A stretch of DNA of 64,000 bases from CALODL01 sp942492115. GTDB taxonomy: Bacteria > Planctomycetota > Phycisphaerae > UBA1845 > CAIVHJ01. The stretch is from assembly GCA_942492115.1 (NCBI GenBank), contig CALODL010000021.1, forward strand, positions 1 to 64,000, in the 5' to 3' direction. The notes under the pieces were generated by a model that had not been told where the DNA came from, searched no databases, and saw nothing but the letters and a program-made list of their open reading frames with translations. This document shows, in pieces, positions 17,676 through 26,283 of the stretch (position 1 is the first letter of the stretch; each line of letters opens with the position of its first letter). The translations under genes and the position numbers were made by a program.

Positions 17676-18340
17676 GCCGGCACCAGGTAGACGAGGGTGA
17701 AGATCACGATCCAGACGACGTCGACGAAGTGCCAGTAGAGCCCGACCATCTCGACGGTCTCGGCCTTGTCGCCGGCGATTCGCCCCTTGGCGAGCATGCC
17801 CACCAGTGACAGCAGCATGATGATGCCGACCGCGACGTGGACGCCGTGGAAACCGGTGAGGGTGTAGAAGCTCGACGAGAACAGGCTGGTGGTGTAGCCG
17901 AGGCCTTCACGGTAGAAGACCGTGAATTCGTACACCTGGCCGGCGAGGAACAGACCACCGAGCAACGCCGTGACCGTGAGCCACAGGCGGGTGCCACGCT
18001 CGTCTTTGCGTTTCGCAGCCGACACCGACAGGACCATGGTGAGCGACGACATCAGCAGCACGAAGCTGGTGGCCGACGTGAACGGGATGTCCCACAGTTG
18101 ATCGGGGCCGAGTGCGTCGCCCTGACGGTTGCGGTACAGCATGTAGGTCGAGATCAGGCCACCGAAGAGCAGGCACTCGGACCCGAGGAAGAGCCACATC
18201 GCCAACTTGGTGTTGGACAGCCCCGTCGAGGTGTGGTGCACGAGGCCGATGTGGTCCTGACCGTCGTCGAGACCGACAACGGCGGCCTCGACCGCATCGG
18301 CTTCCGATGTGACCGGCGGTTCAGTCGAAGTGTCAGACAT
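17672..18340 (-). CDS. ctaE: Cytochrome c oxidase subunit III
   Basis: 222 residues, five helices, as in caa3-type subunit III. Motifs: GLSNTKLAMWLFLGSECLLFGGL, shortened here to its core KLAMWLFLGSECLLF, TGFHGVHVAVGIIMLL, and VGLYWHFVDVVWIVIF. It starts MSDTSTEPPVTS, overlapping the last eight bases of ctaD. It supports proton uptake and turnover stability of subunit I. Confidence 0.9.
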   Translation of the reverse strand: MSDTSTEPPVTSEADAVEAAVVGLDDGQDHIGLVHHTSTGLSNTKLAMWLFLGSECLLFGGLISTYMLYRNRQGDALGPDQLWDIPFTSATSFVLLMSSLTMVLSVSAAKRKDERGTRLWLTVTALLGGLFLAGQVYEFTVFYREGLGYTTSLFSSSFYTLTGFHGVHVAVGIIMLLSLVGMLAKGRIAGDKAETVEMVGLYWHFVDVVWIVIFTLVYLVPA

Positions 18341-20333
18341 GCGCGAGTTCCTTGCTCGGCTGGCCACCGTCGGACGGCGGATCGAATTCGGAGTCGTCGG
18401 CGGTGGGCGGCTCGAGCGCCCAACCGAACAGCGCCAGCACGATGATCGCTGCGCCAACGGCGAGCAGCAGCGTGCTGTAGATCACGCCGTAACAGATGAC
18501 CAGCATGCCGAACGACAGGATGATCGGCCAGTACGACGGCGACGGCAGGTGGATGTGCGCGTCGGCGTTGGCTGCCTCCTCGGCGACGACTTCCTCGCCG
18601 GTCTTGACCTGCTTGTAGTCGTGCTGGCCGTTCTCACCGACGTCTTCGTACTTGCGGTGGAAGAACTCGTCGAGCGAGTGCACGGTGGGGATCCGGTCGA
18701 AGTTGTGCTCCTTCGGCGGGTTCTCGGTGATCCACTCGAGGCTGCGGGCGTCCCACGGGTCGGCGGGAGCCGGCGGGTTCTTGCGGCTGACCCAGATGTT
18801 GACGAGGAACAGCACGGCGCCGATGCCGAGGATCAGCGATCCGACGGTGGAGACCAGGTTCCAGAACCCGAGGTTGAAGAAGCCCTCACCTGCACGGTTC
18901 TCGGTCCAGATGTACATGCGGCGGGGCTGCCCCTGGAGGCCGATGATGTGCATCGGGCCGAACGTGAGGTTCATGCCGATGATCATGAGCCAGAAGTTCC
19001 AACGACCCCAGGTCTCGTTCAGCATCTTGCCGAAGACCTTGGGCCACCAGTAGTACATGCCGGAGAAGAGACCGAGGACAGCACCACCGAAGATCACGTA
19101 GTGGAAGTGGGCCACGATGTAGTAGGTGTCGGTCTGCTGGGTGTCGGAGGGGGCCACGGCGTGCGTGACGCCCGACAGACCACCGAGGGTGAACTGCACG
19201 ATCAGACCGATGGCGAACAGCATCGCCGTGGAGAACCACAACTTGCCGCCCCACATGGTGAGGGTCCAGTTGATGATCTTGACGCCGGTCGGCACCGCGA
19301 TGGCCATCGTGGCGACCGAGAAGACCGCGACCGAGATCGGGCCGAGACCGGCAGCGAACATGTGGTGGGCCCACACGCCGAAGCCGACGAGGCCGATCGC
19401 CGCACCCGAGAACACCACGAACGGGTACCCGAAGAGCGGTTTGCGGGAGAACGTCGGCAACACCTCGGAGATGATGCCGAACGATGGCAACACGAGGATG
19501 TACACCTCGGGGTGACCGAACAGCCAGAACAGGTGTTGCCACAGCAGCGGGTCGGCACCGTCGGCAACACTGAAGAAGGTGGCATCGAAGTTTCGTTGGA
19601 ACAGCAGCAGGAACAGCGCCACGGTGATGATCGGGATCGCGAACAGCAGCAGGAACTGCACCACGAGGGCCATCCACGTGAAGATCGGCATGCGCATCAG
19701 CGTCATGCCGGGCGCTCGCATGTTGAGCGCCGTGACGATCAGGTTGACCGCACCGACCTGCGAGGCGACACCGGTCATCAACAACCCGAGCGTCCAGAAG
19801 TCGACACCGTTGGTCGGCGAGAACGGAACCGAGCTGTTCGGGGCGTACATGAACCAGCCACCGTCGGCGGCGCCGCCGAGGATCCACGACGTGTTGATGA
19901 AGATGCCACCGAACACGAAGGTCCACAGGCTCAGCGCGTTGAGTCGGGGGAACGCCACGTCTCGGGCGCCGATCTGCAGCGGCATCATGTAGTTGGCGAA
20001 CGCTGCTGCCATCGGCATCACGAACAGGAACACCATGGTGGTGGCGTGCATTGTGAACATCTGGTTGTACTTGTCGGCCGACAGCACCGTGCCGTCGGGC
20101 TGGGCGAGCTGCGCACGGATGAGCAGCGCCTCGAAGCCACCGACGAAGAAGAAGATCATGGCGACGGCGCCGTACATGATCCCGATCTTCTTGTGGTCGA
20201 CCGTGAAGGCCCACGACTTCCAGCCGGTGGTCTCGACCGGGCGACGGAAGTAGCCGTACGAGGAGGTCGGGGTGACGACGCCGGAGGTCCCCGCGAGTGC
20301 CGGGGTGTCGGTTGGTCGTTCGATGATTGCCAT
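18333..20333 (-). CDS. ctaD: Cytochrome c oxidase subunit I, catalytic
   Basis: 666 residues. All metal ligands are present: His96 (TMHATTM) and His411 for low-spin heme, His409 for the high-spin heme (VAHFHYVIFGG), CuB ligands His274 with cross-linked Tyr278 (GHPEVYI) and His323/His324 (WAHHMF). DHKKIGIMY near residue 46 and PLQIGARDVAFPR are typical. The C-terminal extension beyond residue 520 includes DPWDARSLEWITENPP and two more helices, the COX1/COX3-fusion-like long form common in actinobacteria and caa3 oxidases. It reduces oxygen and pumps protons. Uninterrupted frame. Confidence 0.95.
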   Translation of the reverse strand: MAIIERPTDTPALAGTSGVVTPTSSYGYFRRPVETTGWKSWAFTVDHKKIGIMYGAVAMIFFFVGGFEALLIRAQLAQPDGTVLSADKYNQMFTMHATTMVFLFVMPMAAAFANYMMPLQIGARDVAFPRLNALSLWTFVFGGIFINTSWILGGAADGGWFMYAPNSSVPFSPTNGVDFWTLGLLMTGVASQVGAVNLIVTALNMRAPGMTLMRMPIFTWMALVVQFLLLFAIPIITVALFLLLFQRNFDATFFSVADGADPLLWQHLFWLFGHPEVYILVLPSFGIISEVLPTFSRKPLFGYPFVVFSGAAIGLVGFGVWAHHMFAAGLGPISVAVFSVATMAIAVPTGVKIINWTLTMWGGKLWFSTAMLFAIGLIVQFTLGGLSGVTHAVAPSDTQQTDTYYIVAHFHYVIFGGAVLGLFSGMYYWWPKVFGKMLNETWGRWNFWLMIIGMNLTFGPMHIIGLQGQPRRMYIWTENRAGEGFFNLGFWNLVSTVGSLILGIGAVLFLVNIWVSRKNPPAPADPWDARSLEWITENPPKEHNFDRIPTVHSLDEFFHRKYEDVGENGQHDYKQVKTGEEVVAEEAANADAHIHLPSPSYWPIILSFGMLVICYGVIYSTLLLAVGAAIIVLALFGWALEPPTADDSEFDPPSDGGQPSKELAHV

Positions 20334-20350
20334 GATCTAGTGGGCTCCCG

Positions 20351-21601
20351 TCACTTGCGTTCCAGCAGGTAAGCGATCAATTCGTCGATCTGATCCTCGC
20401 TGAGGCCCAGGTTCGGCATGCCGCGAGGAAGTTCGTTGGTTTCGGCGAGCTTCTCGGGGTCGGTGTACATCGGCTTCATGGCGGGCGCATTGCGCAGCCA
20501 TTCGCGGAGTTGCACCGAGTTCAGGCAGTCGGCGGACACGCCGGAGAGGTACTTCTCGCCGAACGTTGCGGGATCGGAGTCCCACACGTTGTCACGGCAC
20601 TCGCCGGGGCTGAGCAGGTCCCATGAAGCGCCGGCGAAGGTGTTGCGCGTCGTGAAGTACGACAGGTTCGGGGCGGCGCCCGAGTACACGTTCAGGTCGG
20701 GGCGTGCGATCACGGGCTCGCCGTCGGCGTCTTCGATGCCGTTGACCTGGTGACACCGAGCGCACTGGGCGATGAAGGTGCTCTCGCCGCTGGCGGCGAG
20801 GGTGCCCGCTTCGGGTGCTTCGTACGGGGCGAGCTGCTGCGCCTTCCATGCCTCGAAGTCTTCAGGGGTCAGTGCGATGACCTCCATGCGCATGTTGGCG
20901 TGCGACAGACCGCAGAATTCGGTGCACTGTCCGGCGTAGATGCCGGGCTCGTCGGCTTCGAGTCGCACGGTGTGCACACGGCCGGGAACCATGTCGCGCT
21001 TGCCGTTGAGGCGGGGGATCCACCACGAGTGGATCACGTCACGGCTGGTGCCACGTACGAGGACGGGGGTGTTGACCGGGATGATCATCTGGCCGGAGGT
21101 GACGATGGGCTCGGCGATTCCACCGCAGCCGTCCTGCTGGGCGTAGTCGACTTCCCACCACCACTGCTGGCCGGTGACGTTGATGACGCACTCGGTGTCG
21201 TCGGTCTCGTTCAAGGCCATGATCGTTCCCACGGTGGGGATGGCGATGCCGATGAGGATCAGCGCCGGCAGGATCGTGAGCGCGATCTCGAGGGCGGGCT
21301 TGCCGTGGGTCTGTTCGGGGATGGCCTGTCCGCGGTCGCGGAACTTGACGACGATGATCGCCACGAACGTGAGCACGATCACGCCGACGACACCGGCGAT
21401 CGGGAACACGATCCAGTCGAGATCGTTGATCTTCTGCGCGTTCGGCCCGGCGGGATCCCAGGTGTCCTGGGGCGCGTCCTGGGCGCAGCCTGCAACCAGC
21501 ACGCCGAGACCGGCGACCAGTGCGATTCGTGCTCGACGACTCATGGAGGTGACGGTAGTCGCGGATTTCACTCGATGCCTTTTCGATGGGGGGTTACTCA
21601 C
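20351..21601 (-). CDS. ctaC: Cytochrome c oxidase subunit II with fused cytochrome c domain
   Basis: 416 residues from a GTG that overlaps the upstream stop (GTGA); an ATG at 21544 would give a neater lipoprotein signal (RRARIALVAGLGVLVAGC, lipobox LVAGC). Two helices follow (DLDWIVFPIAGVVGVIVLTF and IALTILPALILIGIAIP). CuA domain: GQQWWWEVDY, then GQCTEFCGLSHANMRM with the Cys-Cys-His-Met ligands. A C-terminal cytochrome c has CARCH heme attachment and axial Met in RGMPNLGLS. Between them sits an insertion with two extra Cys (GECRDNVWDSD, SADCLNSV). The fusion makes this a caa3-type oxidase with a tethered electron donor. Confidence 0.92.
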   Translation of the reverse strand: MSNPPSKRHRVKSATTVTSMSRRARIALVAGLGVLVAGCAQDAPQDTWDPAGPNAQKINDLDWIVFPIAGVVGVIVLTFVAIIVVKFRDRGQAIPEQTHGKPALEIALTILPALILIGIAIPTVGTIMALNETDDTECVINVTGQQWWWEVDYAQQDGCGGIAEPIVTSGQMIIPVNTPVLVRGTSRDVIHSWWIPRLNGKRDMVPGRVHTVRLEADEPGIYAGQCTEFCGLSHANMRMEVIALTPEDFEAWKAQQLAPYEAPEAGTLAASGESTFIAQCARCHQVNGIEDADGEPVIARPDLNVYSGAAPNLSYFTTRNTFAGASWDLLSPGECRDNVWDSDPATFGEKYLSGVSADCLNSVQLREWLRNAPAMKPMYTDPEKLAETNELPRGMPNLGLSEDQIDELIAYLLERK

Positions 21602-22734
21602 GGCACAACCAATTCCAGCCGGGCCGACTCGACACCGGGCACGAAGAAGAAGTACCCGTCAGGGGCGACGATGCTCGGCGCACCGATGGTGACCGTCTTG
21701 TTCTGCTCACCGCCGGGCACCACGAGCGTGGTGCAGACCTGGTACGGGACCTCTTCTCCCTCGTCGTTCACGAGGACGTCGAGATCGAGCGACAGGCGGC
21801 GGTCCTCGTCGGACTCGTTGACGAAGAGAACGTTGTTGGGGTTCGAGCGGGGCAGCGTGAGCACCGGCGACCCGGCAGGTCCGTTGACCTCGTAGGTGAG
21901 CTGGCCGTCGTCGGTCAGGGTGATCGTTGCGGCGACAGCGGCCCGCGCCCCGACCGACTGCGAGGCCTTCTCGTCGGCTTCGAACTCCTCGGTGCTGCTG
22001 CAGATGTCGACGCCCTCTTCCGTGAGCCCCTCGGTGGTCTCGTGCTCGTGGATGTCGCGCTCTCCGTCGAGGCCGGCAGCAGCGCCGCCGGCCACCAGCG
22101 CGAGCGCGCCGACGGCGATTGCGCCGAATGCGGCGCGGGACTTGAGGCCCGGACGGTAGGCCAGGAAGAACGCCACCGTCAGGATGATCGCGCCCATCAC
22201 CGAGAAGAACACCACGGTGTTGGTCTTCGAGAGCCACAGCATGATGCGGCTGAAGGCGTACACGATGATGCCGATGCCGATGGCGGCGGCCAGCGGGAAC
22301 TCGAGCGGGTTCGCGATGCGGCTGCGCACCTCGGCGTTGAACGCTGCATCGGCAGATGCCCGTTCGGCCCAGGCTTCGGCGGTCCATTCGGCGCCGGCGG
22401 CGAGCAGCAGCACGACACCGACGATGAACACGGCCTGATAGGTGACGAGGCCGACCGTGAGGACGACGGCGCCGAGGGCGAATGCCATCGGCCAGATGCT
22501 GTTGGCCGGCGGTCGCGCGGATGCAGGTGCGGTCTCGACCGATGAGATCTCGTCGTCCCAGATGTTCGAGTCGCGGGTGAAGACGTTGATGCCGGCGAGG
22601 AACGCCAACGCGAACGCAGCTGAGACGAGGCCGACGGTGCCCATGACACCGTCTTGGGCAATGCCGTAGGCGATCGCCGAGACGGCGGCCAGGACGGCGG
22701 AGCCGATGAGGAGTTTGGAGCCGGTGGTCAACAT
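21598..22734 (-). CDS. Oxidase-operon membrane protein of unknown function
   Basis: 378 residues. N-terminal half: about six helices, e.g. LLIGSAVLAAVSAIAYGIAQ, MAFALGAVVLTVGLVTYQAVF and VVFFSVMGAIILTVAFFLAY. After the last helix (GAIAVGALALVAGGAAAGL) comes a soluble, acidic domain of about 150 residues, rich in beta-strand pattern (TITLTDDGQLTYEV, NVLFVNESDEDRRLSLDL, KTVTIGAPSIVAPDGYFFFV), which looks like a cupredoxin-type sandwich but without Cys/His/Met copper ligands in the expected places; two Cys remain (DICSSTEEF, YQVCTTLVV). It is placed exactly where a subunit II would be expected behind the ligand-less subunit I and III-like genes. Role unknown. Confidence 0.6.
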   Translation of the reverse strand: MLTTGSKLLIGSAVLAAVSAIAYGIAQDGVMGTVGLVSAAFALAFLAGINVFTRDSNIWDDEISSVETAPASARPPANSIWPMAFALGAVVLTVGLVTYQAVFIVGVVLLLAAGAEWTAEAWAERASADAAFNAEVRSRIANPLEFPLAAAIGIGIIVYAFSRIMLWLSKTNTVVFFSVMGAIILTVAFFLAYRPGLKSRAAFGAIAVGALALVAGGAAAGLDGERDIHEHETTEGLTEEGVDICSSTEEFEADEKASQSVGARAAVAATITLTDDGQLTYEVNGPAGSPVLTLPRSNPNNVLFVNESDEDRRLSLDLDVLVNDEGEEVPYQVCTTLVVPGGEQNKTVTIGAPSIVAPDGYFFFVPGVESARLELVVP

Positions 22735-22742
22735 TCAGTCGC

Positions 22743-23321
22743 TCACTTGGTGACGTAGACGAGGAACCAGATGGCGGCGAAGATCGCCGACATCGCGTAC
22801 CAGTAGATGGCGTGGGAAACGAGGATCTCCTGGTCGCCGGAGCGACCGCCGATGTATCGGAAGGCGGCGACGGTGGTGAACACCAGGCCGATGATCATCA
22901 GCACCATGAACATGCCGGTGATCGCGTAGAACATCGCTGCATAGGTGCCGTCGCCGGCACCGAGGCCCATGCGGACGTACACGAACGCTTGGGCGTTGAT
23001 GACGAGCACTGCCACGAGAGCGGTGCAGCCGAGTGCCAACACCGTGTGCGGCCGGTCGTTGCGCTTGGCGCTCCAGACGGCCCACTGCCCGAACACGCAG
23101 ATGCCGATGAACGCGATCAGGATCACGTTGGTGGGCACTTCGGGGACCGTGACGCCGTCGGGGAGCCAGCTGCCGGTGGTGTCGATGGCCTCGCGACGCT
23201 GGAGCGCCCAGACGGCCAGCATGCTGCCGGTGAGCATGATCATCGCCATCACGGCCAGGGATGTGCCCACCAGCATCTGGCGCTGAGGCGCCGGAGGTGG
23301 GGCTGCGGGAAGTGCTTGCAT
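22743..23321 (-). CDS. Subunit III-like heme-copper oxidase protein, divergent
   Basis: 192 residues, five helices; overall pattern of oxidase subunit III (MLVGTSLAVMAMIMLTGSML, GQWAVWSAKRND, MFYAITGMFMVLMIIG, IYWYAMSAIFAAIWFLVYV). Where normal subunit III has TGFHGVHV and YWHFVD (as in ctaE here), this protein has TGMFMVLM and YWYAMS, so the conserved His residues are gone. The start overlaps the stop of the ligand-less subunit I by one base (TGATG), so the two are cotranslated. It probably pairs with that protein. Confidence 0.7.
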   Translation of the reverse strand: MQALPAAPPPAPQRQMLVGTSLAVMAMIMLTGSMLAVWALQRREAIDTTGSWLPDGVTVPEVPTNVILIAFIGICVFGQWAVWSAKRNDRPHTVLALGCTALVAVLVINAQAFVYVRMGLGAGDGTYAAMFYAITGMFMVLMIIGLVFTTVAAFRYIGGRSGDQEILVSHAIYWYAMSAIFAAIWFLVYVTK

Positions 23322-24961
23322 CAGGCGTTGCTCCCGTCGTTCGAGGCCGACTTGAGATCGAGGAGTGGTTCGGCGGAGTGCACCACCGGAACATCGACGA
23401 AGTTGTCGCGTGGGGCCGGCGAGGTGGTGGCCCACTCGAGGGTCTGCGCATCCCAGGGGTCGTCGCCGAGCGAACGACGGCCGCGGAGCGTTCCGAGCAG
23501 CAGGGCGAGGAACCCGAGGACGGTGAGTGCCATCAGGCCGTGCCCGACGAGCGAGATCACGTTCCAGATCAGCAGATCGTCGTCGTCGTAGGCGATGCCG
23601 GCCGGCTGGTCGAGGAACCCGGCGATGTAGAGCGGGAACGCAGCGAGGATCGTGCCCGCCAAGCCCAGCAGTGCCAGCCCTGAGACCGCCGACGAGAACT
23701 TGCCACCCCACAGCTTCGGGGCCCAGTGGATGACGGCGCCCATGGTGGCGAGTACTGCGCCGTACACGACGTAGAGCAGTGCGGCCTCGTCGAAGACGGT
23801 GCCCTGCAGGTCGAGGTCGTCGGCGGCGTGCAAGATGTTGCCGAGCATGCCGACCAGGATCATCCCGAAGCCGAACAGCGCGAACAGCACCGCTGGCGAG
23901 TAGTTGAACCTGGTGCCTTCACCCGGCCGTGCGGTTTGCAGCACCACGAGGAGCACCAGCAGCACACCGACGATCGGCAGTGCGTTGAAGAGCATGAACG
24001 GCACGAGGTCGCGGACCTTGGTTTCGATGTCGTTGGCGTCGCCCGACCATGGCAGGTTCTGGATGTTCTGCTGCGTGACACCGGCGAGCGCAGCGACACC
24101 GATGAGGCCGAGGCCGGCGAACATGACGCCTCGGAGCGGCATCCGACGGCCGAACACGACCGGGACGAGCTCGGCCAGCATGCCGATGGCCGGGATGGCG
24201 AACAGGAACGTGACCGGTTGCGAGACGATCCATCCGGCCCAGGTGTAGATGCCTTCGTTGCCACCGAAGCCGGTGCGGGCGTTGCGGTGATCGAGGAAGA
24301 GGTAGGCGAGCGTGCCGAGCAGGACCGGCATCACGAGGATGACGCCGAGCGAGAAGACGAGTGCCGACCACGAGAACGGCGGGATGCGACGCATCGTCAT
24401 GCCGGGCGCCCGAGTGGTGAGGATCGACGTGGCCACCGAACCGGCGCTGGCGGTGAGGCCGACCGCCATCAGGCCGAGCCCGGCGATGAACAGCGCCACG
24501 GCGTCGGCGTCCTCGCCGAGGGTGCCGCCGTTGTTCAACAGCGCCAAGGTGGTGAGGATCGCCCCGCCGAACCACATCCAGAACCCGGCCGATGCGAGGC
24601 GGGGAAAGGCGATGGAGCGAGCGCCGAGCTGTAGGGGAACTGCGGCGATGCAGCCGGCCATGGCGAGTGGCAGGAGCGTGGCGAAGACCAGGCCGATGCG
24701 CTGCGCGTCGAGGAGCTGCGGGAGGATCTCGAATCCGAGAACGGTGTCGACACCGTCGAGGCGTTCGACGCCGATCAACACGTTGATCACGACGGTGGTG
24801 ACCAGGCCGAGCAGTCCGCCCGCCAGGTAGAGCCGTCCGGTGACCTTGTGGTCGGTGGAGGTGAAGACGCCAGCGATCGGCTCGAGCATGCTCGAGGTAT
24901 CGGCGTCGTGATCGCTCACAGCGGTCACCTCTGCGTCAGGGGTTGATTCGATGGTGGTCAT
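23321..24961 (-). CDS. Heme-copper oxidase subunit I paralogue lacking all metal ligands
   Basis: 546 residues, clearly homologous to COX1 along its length: STDHKVTGRLY, VPLQLGARSIAFPRLAS, TTRAPGMTMRRIPPFSW, IHWAPKLWGGKF and DPWDAQTLEWATTSPAPRDN all align with ctaD. Yet every ligand position is changed: His96 to Gln87 (DAQRIG), His274 to Gln248 and Tyr278 to Phe252 (SQPVTF), His323/324 to Gln297/Gln298 (VTQQNI), His409 and His411 to Ala394 and Leu396 (EAALLYV). The frame is unbroken, so this is selected, not decayed. It cannot bind heme or CuB in the known way. The start MTTIESTPDAEV follows a 188-base gap after ctaB. Confidence 0.85.
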   Translation of the reverse strand: MTTIESTPDAEVTAVSDHDADTSSMLEPIAGVFTSTDHKVTGRLYLAGGLLGLVTTVVINVLIGVERLDGVDTVLGFEILPQLLDAQRIGLVFATLLPLAMAGCIAAVPLQLGARSIAFPRLASAGFWMWFGGAILTTLALLNNGGTLGEDADAVALFIAGLGLMAVGLTASAGSVATSILTTRAPGMTMRRIPPFSWSALVFSLGVILVMPVLLGTLAYLFLDHRNARTGFGGNEGIYTWAGWIVSQPVTFLFAIPAIGMLAELVPVVFGRRMPLRGVMFAGLGLIGVAALAGVTQQNIQNLPWSGDANDIETKVRDLVPFMLFNALPIVGVLLVLLVVLQTARPGEGTRFNYSPAVLFALFGFGMILVGMLGNILHAADDLDLQGTVFDEAALLYVVYGAVLATMGAVIHWAPKLWGGKFSSAVSGLALLGLAGTILAAFPLYIAGFLDQPAGIAYDDDDLLIWNVISLVGHGLMALTVLGFLALLLGTLRGRRSLGDDPWDAQTLEWATTSPAPRDNFVDVPVVHSAEPLLDLKSASNDGSNA

Positions 24962-25149
24962 ACAGATTGGGCACTCACTTGTCTGCGGCCCCTGGGCTCC
25001 GCGGGCGACTCGAAACGTGGCGGGGCACGACGGTGGCGAGACTACTTGGAACACCTCGGCGCACCCGAAATCCTCGCGAATCTTCTGTTCACGAGCACGA
25101 ACATGCGATCTGGTGGCACTCGACGGACGTATCTGCCGGGCCGGGCGGG

Positions 25150-26097
25150 TCACCAGCCGTTGCGGACGAGGACGTCGACGGTCATGGCGCCGAACAGCAC
25201 GGTGACGTAGGTGATCGAGAAGCCGAACAGCCGCATGCTGTTCGCAGCGGTGGGGTGGCGCTTGAGGGCGAGCGTGCCCCCGATGAACATGGCCCCGAGC
25301 ACCGCTGCGGTGATGCCGTAGATCCAGCCGAGGTCGGCGACCGGGATGAGGATCAGGGTGGTGGCGGCGAGCGCCACGGTGTACCAGATCATCTGGCGGA
25401 CGGCGACGTCGATGGGAACCACCGTGGGCAGCATCGGCACGTCTGCAGCTCGATAGTCGTCGGCGTACTTCACCGCGAGCGCCCAGAAGTGCGGCGGGGT
25501 CCACAGGAACATGGCGATGAAGAGCACGATCGGCGCCCACGACAGCGAATCCTGCACGGCCGCCCAACCGACGAGGACCGGTACGGCGCCGGCTGCTCCA
25601 CCGATCACGATGTTCTGCCTGCTGGTGCGCTTCAACCAGAGGGTGTACACCCCGACATAGAAGGCGGCGGCGCCGAACGCGAGCATCGCCGACAGCAGGT
25701 TGGCGCCGGCCCAGAGCACTGCGAACGCCAGCACTTGCAGGGAGATGGCGAAGATCAGTGCGTTGCGGGGTTCGATGACCCCGGTGACGAGCGGCCGGCT
25801 CTGTGTGCGTTCCATCAGTGCGTCGATGTCGCGGTCGACGTACATGTTGACGGCGTTGGCGCTGCCGGCCGACAGCGTGCCGCCGAGCAGGGTGATCCCG
25901 ACGAGCGACCAGGGGGGCCAGCCGCCTTCGGCGAGCACCATCGTGGGCACCGTGGTGATCAGCAGGAGTTCGATGATCCGCGGTTTGGTGAGCGCGATGT
26001 AGGCGCCGACCACGGTGGTGGGGGTGCGCCGACTCCCGTGGGCCACGCCGCCGGGCGCCAGCCGGGACGGTACGAGAGGACGACTGCCGACGGACAT
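25150..26097 (-). CDS. ctaB: Protoheme IX farnesyltransferase (heme O synthase)
   Basis: 315 residues with nine-helix UbiA fold. Prenyl-diphosphate motifs are NMYVDRDIDALMERT and SRPLVTG, then YADDYRAADVPMLPTV; WTPPHFWALAVKY is the heme-side signature. It farnesylates heme b to heme O for the oxidase. Start MSVGSRPLVPSRL is preferred because upstream in-frame sequence runs through the hairpin repeats. First gene of the oxidase cluster. No ctaA (heme A synthase) is in the window. Confidence 0.9.
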   Translation of the reverse strand: MSVGSRPLVPSRLAPGGVAHGSRRTPTTVVGAYIALTKPRIIELLLITTVPTMVLAEGGWPPWSLVGITLLGGTLSAGSANAVNMYVDRDIDALMERTQSRPLVTGVIEPRNALIFAISLQVLAFAVLWAGANLLSAMLAFGAAAFYVGVYTLWLKRTSRQNIVIGGAAGAVPVLVGWAAVQDSLSWAPIVLFIAMFLWTPPHFWALAVKYADDYRAADVPMLPTVVPIDVAVRQMIWYTVALAATTLILIPVADLGWIYGITAAVLGAMFIGGTLALKRHPTAANSMRLFGFSITYVTVLFGAMTVDVLVRNGW

Positions 26098-26147
26098 GAC
26101 CGGCTCATCGTACCGGCGGGCCCGACGCACTGCCCAGCCGATCCCGT

Positions 26148-26237
26148 GGTTCCCCGTGCCCAGGGCAACGGGAACCACGCAATCGGGAACCATCGCGGTT
26201 CCCCGTGCCCAGGGCAACGGGAAGGGCAACGGGAACC
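26148..26237. repeat. Twin hairpin repeats between ctaB and clpS
   Basis: A near-identical 26-29 base palindrome occurs twice (26148-26176 and 26197-26223), each of form GGTTCCCCGTGCCC / GGGCAACGGGAACC with a 1-base loop. In the second copy the right arm is duplicated (26212-26223 and 26224-26237). They sit in the divergent promoter region of ctaB and clpS. Confidence 0.65.
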
Positions 26238-26283
26238 GACGTCGGCTGGTGCAGTGGCGGACCGACAGCGGCACACTGGTGCG

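Noticed and set aside
18309..20372. A 687-codon open frame on the plus strand opposite ctaD, rich in His, Asp, Glu and Arg
   Set aside because: It mirrors the minus-strand oxidase gene; such antisense frames are routine in high-GC DNA, and the composition is that of a shadow, with no domain.
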